58,446 bases of DNA from Paracoccaceae bacterium (GCA_024763335.1 JANTFS010000002.1:1-58446); one strand, 5' to 3'. Counted from the stretch's first letter, positions 8,022 to 18,263 are shown. A program made the numbers and translations. The notes: generated from the sequence alone by a model not told the origin.

Positions 8022-10429
8022 TACGGGGCATCTTGCTCATATGCCTCTTGATGCTACCGGAGGCGCTGCAGGCGCAGACGGTCCGCGTCAGTTCTGGTGA
8101 CCACGCGGGCTTTTCCCGCCTTCTGCTTCATTTCGACGCCGGTGGCGACTGGGAATTCGGCAAGGTCTCGGGCGGATACGAGTTCCGCCCATCATCCCGG
8201 GTGGGCAGCTATGAGCTCGGATCGGTCTTTGATCTCATCTCGCGAGATCGAATCGCGCAGGTTTCAGACCGTGGCGACGGGCGGCTTTTCCTGAAGGTTG
8301 ACTGCGACTGCCACGGGGATGCATTTGACCTGCGCGGCGGTCAGGTTGTGCTTGATATCAAGGACGGACCGGCACCGAATCCAGCCTCGGCATTTGAACG
8401 CACTCTGGCCCAGCTGCCGGGCTCGGACGAACCCCTGCCGGCGATCCCGGCTCCGCCCCCGCGCCCGCCTCACATCGGGGCGTCGGCAGCCGCCGCGGTG
8501 ATCGCGGACCGGGCCGGCCTTCCCCTCCTGTCGCCTCGCGGTCCGGGGCCGCTTGAGGGTTGGTCAATCCATGGCGGCCCGCAGCCGCCACTCTTCGTCC
8601 AGCCGCAAACCGCTGCGCCGTCCGATGAGCCCATGCCGGCCTCGGATCCACCAGCGCAGGACACCCTGATACCGTCGCCTCGAATCGCCGAAGCGGAATC
8701 AGCCCTGTTGGCCCAGATCTCCCGCGCCGCCGCGCAGGGATTGCTGGAGGCCAACCTCGATGAGCTTGAACGGGACGTCAATCTTGCGACAACTCCCGTA
8801 TCGCGCCGAACTGTCGAGATCCCGGCAGCCCCGCCGGAGAAGCCAAAAGGTCTGCTGCCACCCGAAGAGATCCAGGCGCATTTGTCGGTCGAAACGGCGG
8901 TTGACCGTGCCGCGGCCGCCGATATGGGCGCGGGCGCCAACACGGACGACGGGCGGCCATGCCTCGACCCGAAGTACTTCGATATCGCGGCATGGGGCGG
9001 GCCGGGAGAGCCGTCAGGGGATGACCTGGGGCTCTACCGCGGCCGGATTCTCGGCGAATTCGATATCGCTAACGGCGAGGGCGTGACCCGACTCGCCCGA
9101 CATTACCTCTACATGACCTTCGGCGCCGAGGCGAAGGCGTTGATCGGGCGCCATTCGGATGACGTGGTTCGCGGCGACCTCCTGACGATCATGGCCGATG
9201 TGATGGACACGGGTCAGTCCGAACACGCCGAAATGCTCGTCGACCAGATGGCCTGCGCCGGGCCGACAGCATTGTGGGCGGTGCTTGCCCAGCCCCGGCT
9301 CTCTGCGACGCAGACGATCAACACCGAAGGCATTGCACTTTCGTTTTCCGCTCTGCCGTTGCATCTGCGCCGGCATCTCGGACCGGGTCTCGCCGAGAAA
9401 TTTCTCGACATCGGCGAAATTTCGAAGGCTGAAAACATCCGAAACGCGATCGCGCGCGGCGGCGATGCCCCAACCGGCCGGGCGGAAGCGCTTTCTGCGC
9501 GCATCGATCTCGAAACTGGTGATCCGAAGGCGGCCGGCGACCGCTTGGAGGCGGTGATCCAGGCTGATGATGAAGCCTTGGGGCCGGCGCTGCTACGCAG
9601 AATCGAGCTGGCCCTGTCGAACGGTGAAGCGCCTTCACCCGAGCAGATCGGGCTGCTTGAGAGCCTCGCATTCGAACGTCGCAGCAGTCCGGATGCGGCT
9701 CCATTCCTCGCAGCGGCTGCCCGCGCCCACGCCATGGCCTCGGATTTCAGTGCCGCGTTTGGCAGGATTGCCGAGTTCGGCCACGTGCCCGGCGTCGAGC
9801 CCGCGGCGGTTGACGATCTCACTGGCGAGGTCCTTCTTCGGCTTGGCGACAATGCCGCCGCCGACACGTTTCTAAAGCTTGCCTTGCCGCGCCTCGATTT
9901 TGCCACGGGCTTGGCGGCCGCCGAGCGCCATCGCATTGCCGAGCGTTTTCTCGATCTTGGGTTCCCGGCGCCGGCGCGGCGGCTACTGGGGGCTTCGGCT
10001 GAAATGCCCACCGCAGGAGATCGGGTTCTGTTCGCCAAGGCTGCGGTGCTGGAAGAACATCCCGAGATCGCAATCGGATACTTGGCGGGCCTGGAGTCGG
10101 AGGATGCCCTTCGCACAAGGGCGGAAGCGTTGGAGCGCGCGGGCGACTACGCCGGTGCCCTGCGTGCCTATGGCGCGCTCGGTGATGTTGGTGCCGAATC
10201 GTCTGTCGCTTGGCGGGGCGGTTTGTGGGAAGAGCTTTCGCAGATCGCCGATGGCCCAATGCAGGAGGCCGCAAGGCTCATGGCCCACATGGATGATCCG
10301 CCAAGCACAAACGAATTGGCACCGCTTGCGCGGGCCGGGGCCCTCGTCGACCAGAGCCGATTCGCGCGAACGCTCATCACGGATCTGCTCCGCACGATAG
10401 AGCCTCCGCCGCCTGCGGAGGAACTCTGA
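8018..10429 (+). CDS. Large periplasmic flagellar-cluster protein, AMIN-like N-domain plus helical repeats, unknown function
   Basis: ATGA overlap with motA; signal peptide; beta-rich VRVSSGDHAGFSRLLLHFD...VVLDIKDGPAP; Pro-rich linker; TPR/Sel1-like helical C-terminal region. Confidence 0.8.
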   Translation: MIRGILLICLLMLPEALQAQTVRVSSGDHAGFSRLLLHFDAGGDWEFGKVSGGYEFRPSSRVGSYELGSVFDLISRDRIAQVSDRGDGRLFLKVDCDCHGDAFDLRGGQVVLDIKDGPAPNPASAFERTLAQLPGSDEPLPAIPAPPPRPPHIGASAAAAVIADRAGLPLLSPRGPGPLEGWSIHGGPQPPLFVQPQTAAPSDEPMPASDPPAQDTLIPSPRIAEAESALLAQISRAAAQGLLEANLDELERDVNLATTPVSRRTVEIPAAPPEKPKGLLPPEEIQAHLSVETAVDRAAAADMGAGANTDDGRPCLDPKYFDIAAWGGPGEPSGDDLGLYRGRILGEFDIANGEGVTRLARHYLYMTFGAEAKALIGRHSDDVVRGDLLTIMADVMDTGQSEHAEMLVDQMACAGPTALWAVLAQPRLSATQTINTEGIALSFSALPLHLRRHLGPGLAEKFLDIGEISKAENIRNAIARGGDAPTGRAEALSARIDLETGDPKAAGDRLEAVIQADDEALGPALLRRIELALSNGEAPSPEQIGLLESLAFERRSSPDAAPFLAAAARAHAMASDFSAAFGRIAEFGHVPGVEPAAVDDLTGEVLLRLGDNAAADTFLKLALPRLDFATGLAAAERHRIAERFLDLGFPAPARRLLGASAEMPTAGDRVLFAKAAVLEEHPEIAIGYLAGLESEDALRTRAEALERAGDYAGALRAYGALGDVGAESSVAWRGGLWEELSQIADGPMQEAARLMAHMDDPPSTNELAPLARAGALVDQSRFARTLITDLLRTIEPPPPAEEL

Positions 10430-10601
10430 GAGGCGAAACGGTTTCTCAATCCATGGGCACTACGCTGGGAGCGACGCAAGAATTGCGGTGAATCGAATGA
10501 AGAACTGGCATCAGCGTGGCAAAACGCCCCTGCGGGAAAACGAGCGGTCCCCACGCCCAAATCACTTCCTGTGCGGCGAGTATCCGTCGCATCGGCGCAT
10601 C

Positions 10602-11336
10602 ATGCTGATGGTGGCCGTCGGTTTGTTTGCCCTGATCAAAGAGCCCGTTGCGGCTCTTGCTGCCCCGCCTACCGATCCTTCGGGGCTGTGTGATCGCGCG
10701 GCGTATCTGGCGGCATCCCAGACGGGGGTTCCGGTCACTGTCCTTCACGCGATCATGCTGACTGAAACGGGCCGTAACCGCGGCGGCAATCTCCGGCCGT
10801 GGCCATGGACGGTGAACATGGAAGGAAAGGGTCTGTGGTTCGACACGGAATCATCAGCCACCGCCTATGCGCAAGAGCATTACCAACGCGGCGCGCGAAG
10901 CTTCGACATTGGCTGTTTCCAGATAAACTACAAGTGGCATCATCAAGGCTTCACCTCGCTTGAGGCCATGTTCGATCCCGAAAATAATGCCCTCTATGCG
11001 GCGAGGTTCCTGAAAAAACTGTTCGTGGAGACCGGCGACTGGGCTCAGGCCGCCGGTGCCTATCACTCGCGAACGCCGGCGCGCGCCGAGGTGTATCGGG
11101 CGCGGTTTACCGAAATCCTCGCGGACCTGCCGCCCGGAGATTTCGAAGGTTCGCCGGCCGTGGCCGAAACCGCCGATCAAGCCCCGATCCCGGCCCGGCT
11201 GGCAGAGGCACGGCAGCCGGCCGGCGAAAACACCTTTCCGCTACTCAGATCTGGCGCGAAGACAGGGCTCGGGTCGCTGGTTCCACTTGATCAAGACCCG
11301 GCAAGTCCGGGGCTCTTGTCGTGGCACGGCGGGTAG
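10602..11336 (+). CDS. Lytic transglycosylase, flagellar SltF-like
   Basis: Catalytic-type HAIMLTETGRNR...SFDIGCFQINYKWHHQGF...AGAYHSRTPARAEVY; placed between flagellar genes; upstream in-frame ATG at 10488 also possible. Confidence 0.85.
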   Translation: MLMVAVGLFALIKEPVAALAAPPTDPSGLCDRAAYLAASQTGVPVTVLHAIMLTETGRNRGGNLRPWPWTVNMEGKGLWFDTESSATAYAQEHYQRGARSFDIGCFQINYKWHHQGFTSLEAMFDPENNALYAARFLKKLFVETGDWAQAAGAYHSRTPARAEVYRARFTEILADLPPGDFEGSPAVAETADQAPIPARLAEARQPAGENTFPLLRSGAKTGLGSLVPLDQDPASPGLLSWHGG

Positions 11337-11345
11337 ATCAACGAC

Positions 11346-13436
11346 ATGAGACCGGGTATTTCCCAGATATTCCGCCCGACCATCCTGCTCGCTTTGGCGC
11401 TGATGGCCGTGATCGTGATGATGATCCTGCCCGTGCCGGCCTGGGTGCTCGATATCGGTTTGGCCGCCTCCTTCGCTCTGGCGATCTTGATGTTCACCGT
11501 CACGCTGTTCATCGAGCGCCCACTCGACTTTTCGGCATTTCCGACGGTGCTTCTGGCCTCGCTCATGCTCCGGCTCTCACTCAACGTTTCCTCAACCAAA
11601 CTGATCATCGGCAACGGGCACACGGGCACGGCAGCGGCGGGAAACGTGATCGAGGGTTTTGCGAATTTCGTGATGTCGGGCAGCGTGTTTCTCGGCCTTG
11701 TGGTCTTCGGCGTTCTGTTGATCGTGAATTTCATTGTTATCACGAAGGGCGCAGGCCGAATGGCAGAGGTTGGCGCGCGGTTCGCGCTGGACGGAATGCC
11801 AGGCAAGCAGCTCGCGATTGATGCCGACGTCTCATCCGGTGCGATCACCCATGCCGAGGCCAAGGAACGACGTGAACGCGAGCAGGCGGAGACGACCTTT
11901 TTCGGCTCACTGGATGGCGTGTCCAAATTCGTCAAGGGCGATGCAATTGCGTCTCTCCTGATCACGATGCTCAACCTCATGATGGGCCTGATCATGGGCG
12001 TTGCAGTTCATGACATGGAGATCGGTCGCGCCTTCGAAACCTATGCTATCCTCACAGTGGGCGATGGGCTCGTCAGCCAGATCCCCGCTGTCATCATCTC
12101 GATTGCCTCGGCGCTCCTGCTGGCCCGCGGAGGGGCCACCGGGTCGACCGATCTCGCGTTGTTCTCCCAGTTAGGTCGCCACCCGGCCGCCCTCGTCACG
12201 GTGGCCGTGCTCATGGCGTTGTTCGCGCTGGTTCCCGGTTTGCCGTTCACGCCCTTTCTCATCGGCGCGGCCGGGCTTGGGGCCGCAGCATGGTGGGTGC
12301 GCCGACGCGACATACTGGCTCGGACCGCCGTTAGCGCGGAGGCCCCGGATGAAACCGGCGCAGACAGCCGTGGTGAGACGATGGGCGACGTGCTGGACCT
12401 TGACGACATCCACGTCGAGTTTGCGACCGATCTTGTCGCCATGGTGCTTGACCCTGCGACCGGCCTGGACACCCGCATCGCCAACATGCGCAACCACGTC
12501 GCGACCAAGTTCGGCGTGATATTGCCCGAGATTCGTCTGACTGATGATCCGTCTTTGCCAGCTGGCAACTACGTTGTGCGCATTCAGGGGGTCGAGCAGG
12601 CGCATGACCGCCTCCGACCGGACCGGGTTCTTGCGATTCTCACTGGAAACGAGACGAACCTGCCCGCCGGCGATGACGTCGACGAGCCAGTCTACGGTGC
12701 GCCGGCAAGGTGGATATCTCCAGCAGACCAGGACGCCATGGCGCTTGAGGGTGGGACAATCGTCACCCCGACGGAAGTGCTCGCAACGCATCTTCTCGAA
12801 GTAACAAAACGCAATTTCTCTCGCCTGCTGAACCTGAGGGCCCTGCGACGCTTGCTTGATGAATTCACCAATGTCAGCGACCCAGCCCGGGCCGAGGCGA
12901 ACCAGCGCCTTCTTGATGAGTTGGTGCCCGACAAGGTCCCGGTTGATTTGCTGCTGTCGGTTCTTCGGCTCCTGCTCGAAGAACGCGTCTCGATCCGGAA
13001 TGTCTCGCTCATCCTCGAGGCGATCGCCGAGGCTCGCCCGGTCTACAGCGCACCGGAGGCCATCTGCGAACACGTCCGCCAGCGCCTTGGGTTTCAGCTG
13101 GTGGCGGAACACAAGCGCGAAGACGGAACTCTGCCACTGGTTCAGCTCGCGCCAGACTGGGAGGAGACATTCTCGAGATATCAGGTCGAAAACGAGCGTG
13201 GCGGCGGGGACGTTGCCCTTCCGCCTGAGACGTTCAATACGTTGGCGAATGGAATAGCCGAGCGGATCGCCAGAGCCGCCGACACCGGGGTGTATCCCGC
13301 GATTGTCACCTCCACCCGCCGCCGCCGCTTTCTCAGGACGGTGCTGACAGCGAAGGGAATCTCCAACCCGGTGTTTTCATTCGAAGAAATCGGAACGGAG
13401 GCACGTCCGGCGCTTGTTGGCATGGTGCCGGCGTGA
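11346..13436 (+). CDS. flhA: Flagellar export protein FlhA
   Basis: ALDGMPGKQLAIDADVSSGAITHAEAKERRE signature. Confidence 0.98.
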   Translation: MRPGISQIFRPTILLALALMAVIVMMILPVPAWVLDIGLAASFALAILMFTVTLFIERPLDFSAFPTVLLASLMLRLSLNVSSTKLIIGNGHTGTAAAGNVIEGFANFVMSGSVFLGLVVFGVLLIVNFIVITKGAGRMAEVGARFALDGMPGKQLAIDADVSSGAITHAEAKERREREQAETTFFGSLDGVSKFVKGDAIASLLITMLNLMMGLIMGVAVHDMEIGRAFETYAILTVGDGLVSQIPAVIISIASALLLARGGATGSTDLALFSQLGRHPAALVTVAVLMALFALVPGLPFTPFLIGAAGLGAAAWWVRRRDILARTAVSAEAPDETGADSRGETMGDVLDLDDIHVEFATDLVAMVLDPATGLDTRIANMRNHVATKFGVILPEIRLTDDPSLPAGNYVVRIQGVEQAHDRLRPDRVLAILTGNETNLPAGDDVDEPVYGAPARWISPADQDAMALEGGTIVTPTEVLATHLLEVTKRNFSRLLNLRALRRLLDEFTNVSDPARAEANQRLLDELVPDKVPVDLLLSVLRLLLEERVSIRNVSLILEAIAEARPVYSAPEAICEHVRQRLGFQLVAEHKREDGTLPLVQLAPDWEETFSRYQVENERGGGDVALPPETFNTLANGIAERIARAADTGVYPAIVTSTRRRRFLRTVLTAKGISNPVFSFEEIGTEARPALVGMVPA

Positions 13437-14209
13437 GCGCGGCACTTTCAGACCTGATGGCTTGGGGCGAAACCTGGCTGATACTCGGCTTCGTTGTCTT
13501 TCTGCGAATTGGCGCGGCAATGGCGTTGTTTCCGGCGTTCGGCGAGCGGTCGGTGCCGGGCCGGGTGCGGCTCGCGTTGACGATCGGGTTCACGCTGGTG
13601 GTTCTTCCCGCTGTTGCGCCGGTGGTGCGCCCGGCGATCGAGAATCTGGCGCGTCCCGGAGCGCTGGTCCTCACCGAGGCGCTCGCGGGGCTGGCTCTTG
13701 GCGCGGTTATCCGCTTCTTCGTGATGGGTTTGCAAATTGCCGGGTCGATGGCGGCGCAATCAACTTCTCTCGCGCAGATCTTTGGTGGCCAGAATGCCGA
13801 TCCGCAGCCGGCGATTGGCCATGTGCTGTTTTTCGGCGGGCTGGCCTTGGCCGTGATGCTGGGGCTTCACGTGCGGCTCGCTGAAATCTTGATCCTGTCC
13901 TATGACGTCTTCGTTCCAGGCGAGCTGCCCGGCGGCGAATTGTTGTCGGCATGGGGCCTGGCTCGCGTGAGCCGGGTTTTCGGCCTCGCCTTCACCCTTG
14001 CGGCCCCATTTGTCGTGGCCTCACTGATCTATAACGTCGCACTCGGCGCCATCAATCGGGCGATGCCCCAGCTCATGGTCGCCTTCGTCGGCGCACCGGC
14101 GATTACAGCCGGCGGGTTGATCCTGCTCTTTCTGGTGGCGCCGGTCCTGCTTGGGATCTGGCACGAGGCGCTGGCCATTTTCCTTGCAAACCCGTTTGGA
14201 GCCGATTGA
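13433..14209 (+). CDS. fliR: Flagellar export protein FliR
   Basis: FLRIGAAMALFPAFGERSVPGRVRLALTIGFTLVV; GTG start overlaps flhA stop. Confidence 0.95.
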   Translation: MSAALSDLMAWGETWLILGFVVFLRIGAAMALFPAFGERSVPGRVRLALTIGFTLVVLPAVAPVVRPAIENLARPGALVLTEALAGLALGAVIRFFVMGLQIAGSMAAQSTSLAQIFGGQNADPQPAIGHVLFFGGLALAVMLGLHVRLAEILILSYDVFVPGELPGGELLSAWGLARVSRVFGLAFTLAAPFVVASLIYNVALGAINRAMPQLMVAFVGAPAITAGGLILLFLVAPVLLGIWHEALAIFLANPFGAD

Positions 14210-15315
14210 TGGCCGAATCTCAGGGCGACGAAGACAAGCAACACGAGCCAACGCAAAAGAAACTCGATGATGCGCGCCGCAAGGGAGAAGTGCCACGGTC
14301 TGCCGATCTGACGACGGCGGCTGCCTATGCCGGTTTCATGCTTGTCGCGCTGTCGATCGGGGCGGCCAACCTGCGTGCGATCGGCGGGTATCTCGCAGGG
14401 CTGCTTGATTTTTCCGCATCGCTGTCAGAAGATATTTTTTCCGGCGGCGGCGCCGTGGCATCCGGCGCAATCATGTCTCAACTCGCCGGCCGGCTTCTCC
14501 CGTGGTTTCTTGTTCCGGCCGCTCTGGCCCTGCTTGCGAATGTTGCGTTGCGCAGTTTCACCGTGGCGCCCGAGAAACTCCAGCCAAAGATGAACCGGAT
14601 CAGCCCCGTTTCAAATGCAAAAAACAAGTTTGGCCGTTCGGGATTGTTCGAGTTCGCCAAGAGCTTTGCGAAACTCTTGATCTACGCCTTGGTGCTTGGG
14701 CTGTTTCTGGCCCGTCAAATGCCCGAGATTCTCGCAACGCTGACGCTCAGCCCGGCGACGACGACGGTCGTTTTGCTGGATCTCGGGGTCCGCTTTTTCG
14801 CCATCATCCTTCTGATCGCATTGACGATTGGCGCGATCGATTTCCTTTGGCAGCGACAGGAGCACCTGCGCAAGAACCGAATGTCGCGCAAGGAGCTCAT
14901 GGATGAGTCAAAGCAGAATGAGGGTGATCCCCAGATGAAACACCAACGCCGGCAGCGCGGATACGACATTGCGATGAATCGGATGTTGCAAGATGTGTCG
15001 GATGCCGACGTGGTGGTCGTAAACCCGACCCATTTCGCGGTGGCTCTGAAATGGAGCCGCTTGTCCGGCGAAGCGCCGGTTTGTGTGGCGAAAGGCGTCG
15101 ACGAGTTGGCCGCGCGCATCCGCGAAGCAGCCACCGAGGCCGGGGTGCCAATCCACCGCGATCCTCCGACGGCACGGGCGATCCACGCCACTGTCGAGAT
15201 CGGCGAGGAGATCCGGCCGGAACATTACCAGGCGATCGCTGCGGCGATCCGCTTCGCCGAGGACATGCGGCGCCGTATGCGGGCGCGCACGGGGCGTCGT
15301 TTGAACAAGGATTGA
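14209..15315 (+). CDS. flhB: Flagellar export switch protein FlhB
   Basis: EPTQKKLDDARRKGEVPRSADL and autocleavage motif NPTH. Confidence 0.98.
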   Translation: MAESQGDEDKQHEPTQKKLDDARRKGEVPRSADLTTAAAYAGFMLVALSIGAANLRAIGGYLAGLLDFSASLSEDIFSGGGAVASGAIMSQLAGRLLPWFLVPAALALLANVALRSFTVAPEKLQPKMNRISPVSNAKNKFGRSGLFEFAKSFAKLLIYALVLGLFLARQMPEILATLTLSPATTTVVLLDLGVRFFAIILLIALTIGAIDFLWQRQEHLRKNRMSRKELMDESKQNEGDPQMKHQRRQRGYDIAMNRMLQDVSDADVVVVNPTHFAVALKWSRLSGEAPVCVAKGVDELAARIREAATEAGVPIHRDPPTARAIHATVEIGEEIRPEHYQAIAAAIRFAEDMRRRMRARTGRRLNKD

Positions 15316-15317
15316 GC

Positions 15318-15722
15318 ATGGGCAAGGACTTGGAAGAGCTGGAAAAGACGACCAAACTCATACTTGACCATGAGTTGGCCCAGTTGCGAGCGTTGTCCGA
15401 GGCCGTTGCGGCCTGCCGGGCTGGATTGGCGGAACTGGGTCAGGCCCAGTCAAAGCGCGCTGTCACATTGGCGCAGAGCGGGGGAGCCGATGATGCCGCC
15501 TACCTGACCGGGCGCGATGGCGTCTGGCAGAAGTGGCTGCAAGACGAACGTTCACGGCGGCAGGCCGAGGTGGCACGGGCTTTGGCCGATCTCGAAGCGC
15601 AGCGGCTTGTTGCCCGGCGCGCATTTGGCCGTGCCGATGCCTTTCGCGAAATCAAGGCGCTGGACGCAGCCGAACGGAAACGAAATGGCCTGCGCCGCGA
15701 TGCGCCGTTCGGAATCGGGTGA
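15318..15722 (+). CDS. Small coiled-coil protein downstream of flhB (FliJ-like candidate)
   Basis: ATG 3 nt after flhB stop; 134 aa highly charged helical protein. Confidence 0.65.
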   Translation: MGKDLEELEKTTKLILDHELAQLRALSEAVAACRAGLAELGQAQSKRAVTLAQSGGADDAAYLTGRDGVWQKWLQDERSRRQAEVARALADLEAQRLVARRAFGRADAFREIKALDAAERKRNGLRRDAPFGIG

Positions 15723-15761
15723 AAATGTGCGCTTGATGTCGTGTCTGCGCGGAGCGAATTA

Positions 15762-16265
15762 TCAGATGTCCTGGCGAGCGATGTCCGTGATCAGCACATC
15801 CCGCACGTCGCTGCCCAGAACGCCTTGCGCAACCTCGCGCAGAGCCGTCCGCAGGGTGCGCATGTTTGGGCCTGCCGTGAAGGCCCCATCAAATCCACCA
15901 GCATTCGCATGATCGAACAAGGCCTGAAGGAACATGTCCCGAAGTTTCGGCTCGCGTTGATATACCGCCTCAGACCCGCCTGCGGGCACTTCAAGGCTGA
16001 GCGAAAGGACGACGAGGGCCGCGATGCGGCTTTCGTGCACGACGGGGATGACGAACTGGTTGTTCATCTTCACGAAGTCGGTGTCACCTTCGACTTGTGA
16101 CGGTGCTTCCGGGGTCGCCGGGGCGGCTGCACCTTCGGCCGCACAGTCACACGAGCAGCTGTCGGCCAGCGCCTCTTCCGGGGCTGCCGGCCGCAGGGCG
16201 AGGCCCGCGCCGATGCCGGCGGCCAGTCCCACCAGAACGATCAGAAGTGGAATCAGTCGGCGCAT
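15762..16265 (-). CDS. FliL-like flagellar protein (second copy)
   Basis: N-terminal TM, then FVIPVV...AALVVLSLSLEVP...LRDMFLQALFDHANAGGFDG...VLGSDVRDVLITDIARQD; downstream of flgH. Confidence 0.65.
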   Translation of the reverse strand: MRRLIPLLIVLVGLAAGIGAGLALRPAAPEEALADSCSCDCAAEGAAAPATPEAPSQVEGDTDFVKMNNQFVIPVVHESRIAALVVLSLSLEVPAGGSEAVYQREPKLRDMFLQALFDHANAGGFDGAFTAGPNMRTLRTALREVAQGVLGSDVRDVLITDIARQDI

Positions 16266-16273
16266 TGGAACCC

Positions 16274-17005
16274 CTAGAACGGCAAAACCATGTCGGTAAT
16301 CTGCTGGCCATAACGCGGCTGCTGCACATCGGTAATCTGGCCGCGCCCCCCATAGGAAATGCGCGCCGACGCGATCTTGTCGTAGCGGATTTCATTCTGC
16401 CGCGAGATATCGGCGGGCCGCACATAGCCGGTAACCAGAAGCTCCCGCAGTTCATAGTTAACTCGAACTTCCTGGCTCCCCTGGATCTGCAAGACACCGT
16501 TGGGCAGGGTGCCGACGACCGTGGCGGCGATCCTGAGCGTGAGCTTTTCGTTGCGTGACGTGGTGCCGGTGCCTGTCGACGTGCCGGTTGAGCTGGTCGA
16601 CACGCCGGGCGTGAGATCCACCTGCGCAAGCGGGCCAAGCGTTTCGATCCCGAGGAGAGCGCCGATGGTCATCTCCTCCGAGCCGGTGCGTCCGCGCGAC
16701 GAACTTGCCTTGACCTCGGCCTTGTCATCAATCTCGATCACCACGGTCAGGATGTCGCCGGCCTCCTGTGCGCGCCGGTCGCCAAGAAGAGATTGGCGGC
16801 CGGCGGTCCACAACGACGCATCATCAGCTTGCCGCCGCGCGGAGATGTCACGCGGGAGCGGCAGCGAACTCATGGCCTGGGATTCGCGCGAGCCGATCGT
16901 CTCGGTAAACCCGGGGGCGCGACCGAGATGATCCAGACGGTCTTCGCACCCGGCCAGAAGCAGCGCGATGGCGAACAGGGAAGGGGGCAGCAGGGCGTGC
17001 GACAT
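16274..17005 (-). CDS. flgH: Flagellar L-ring lipoprotein FlgH
   Basis: Lipobox LLAGC; DILTVVIEIDDKAEVKASSSRGRTGSE; GVLQIQGSQEVRVNYELRELLVTGYVRPADISRQNEI. Confidence 0.97.
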   Translation of the reverse strand: MSHALLPPSLFAIALLLAGCEDRLDHLGRAPGFTETIGSRESQAMSSLPLPRDISARRQADDASLWTAGRQSLLGDRRAQEAGDILTVVIEIDDKAEVKASSSRGRTGSEEMTIGALLGIETLGPLAQVDLTPGVSTSSTGTSTGTGTTSRNEKLTLRIAATVVGTLPNGVLQIQGSQEVRVNYELRELLVTGYVRPADISRQNEIRYDKIASARISYGGRGQITDVQQPRYGQQITDMVLPF

Positions 17006-17013
17006 GCGGTTTC

Positions 17014-17460
17014 TCAATTGGGGTCAATCGTGGCGGTGGCCGAACCGACGAGAACAAGCCCGTCCGATCGGACCCGACCGGATATGGTTTGGCGAGATTG
17101 GAGGTTCATCACCCGCAGGCGCTCACCCGCACCGGCCCGGCCAAGGGCGCGGCCCTCGGCGACAATTTCGAGCCCATCTTCCTGAAACAGGAGCAAGACG
17201 ATTTGATTGCGCTCCACAAGCGCGGGCGGGCCGATTTCGGCCGGGCGGATTGGCCGTCCGGCATAGAGCGCAACGCGCGCTTCGCGTCCAATGACGTCAT
17301 CAACCGACGTGAACGGGCCGTCTGTCTCGCCGTTGGTCACGCGCAGGTCGGCCAGCCCCAGTACGGTCTGCGCGCGAATTGTACGGGCCGCAACAACGGT
17401 TTCGGCCCCGGCCGGCGCGGCCAGACAGACAAGAAGCAGTGCGATTGAGGCGTGTTTCAT
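17014..17460 (-). CDS. flgA: P-ring assembly chaperone FlgA
   Basis: SAF-like VVAARTIRAQTVLGLADLRV...RLRVMNLQSRQTISGRVRSDGLVLV. Confidence 0.92.
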   Translation of the reverse strand: MKHASIALLLVCLAAPAGAETVVAARTIRAQTVLGLADLRVTNGETDGPFTSVDDVIGREARVALYAGRPIRPAEIGPPALVERNQIVLLLFQEDGLEIVAEGRALGRAGAGERLRVMNLQSRQTISGRVRSDGLVLVGSATATIDPN

Positions 17461-18245
17461 CAGCGCACCTGTGTTGTCGCCGCGAGCATCTGGTCGGCTG
17501 CGGTGATCACCTTGGAATTCAGTTCGTAACCGCGCTGCGCCTCGATCAATTCGGTGATTTCCTTCACGGCGTCGACGGAGCTCTGCTCAAGGTATCCCTG
17601 TCGGAGCGTTCCAAGCCCGTTTCGCCCCGGCGTGCCGACAAGGGCGGGGCCCGAGGCTTCGGTCTCGATGAAATTGTTTGACCCGATCGCCTCGAGGCCC
17701 TTTTCGTTGGTGAACTGGACCAATGAGATCTGGCCGAGCAAGGAGGCCTGAACCTCGTCATTGAAATAGGCGTAGACCTCGCCGTCGGCGTTGATCGTGA
17801 TCGCGCGGGTTTCAACCGGGATGGTGATTTCGGGCGCCACGGGAAATCCGTCCGATGTGACGATCTGGCCCTCACCGGTGCGTTTGAGCCCACCATCGCG
17901 GGTGTAGGCCGAGAGGCCCGATGGCAGGGTGATCTCGAAGAACCCCTTGCCCTCGATCGCGATGTCGAGATCGCCATTGGTCTGCGCCAGCGCACCTTGC
18001 TGGATTTCCATCGTGACCGCCGCCGGGCGAACACCGAGACCAAGCTGCACGCCGGTGGGCAGAACGGTGCCGTTCGTGGCGTTGATCGTGCCCGGTCGCG
18101 TCATCTGTTGGTAATGCAGGTCCGAGAACTCGGCCCGGCGGGCGTTGTAGCCGGTGGTCGACATGTTGGCGAGGTTGTTCGAGATCGTTTCAACCCGCAT
18201 CTGCTGGGCCAGCATCCCGGTGGCTGCGATGTTCAACGCGCGCAT
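17460..18245 (-). CDS. flgG: Distal rod protein FlgG
   Basis: MRALNIAATGMLAQQMRVETISNNLANMSTTGYNARRAEFSDLHYQQ. Confidence 0.98.
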   Translation of the reverse strand: MRALNIAATGMLAQQMRVETISNNLANMSTTGYNARRAEFSDLHYQQMTRPGTINATNGTVLPTGVQLGLGVRPAAVTMEIQQGALAQTNGDLDIAIEGKGFFEITLPSGLSAYTRDGGLKRTGEGQIVTSDGFPVAPEITIPVETRAITINADGEVYAYFNDEVQASLLGQISLVQFTNEKGLEAIGSNNFIETEASGPALVGTPGRNGLGTLRQGYLEQSSVDAVKEITELIEAQRGYELNSKVITAADQMLAATTQVR

Positions 18246-18263
18246 GGTGGCTCCTTTCCTGAT

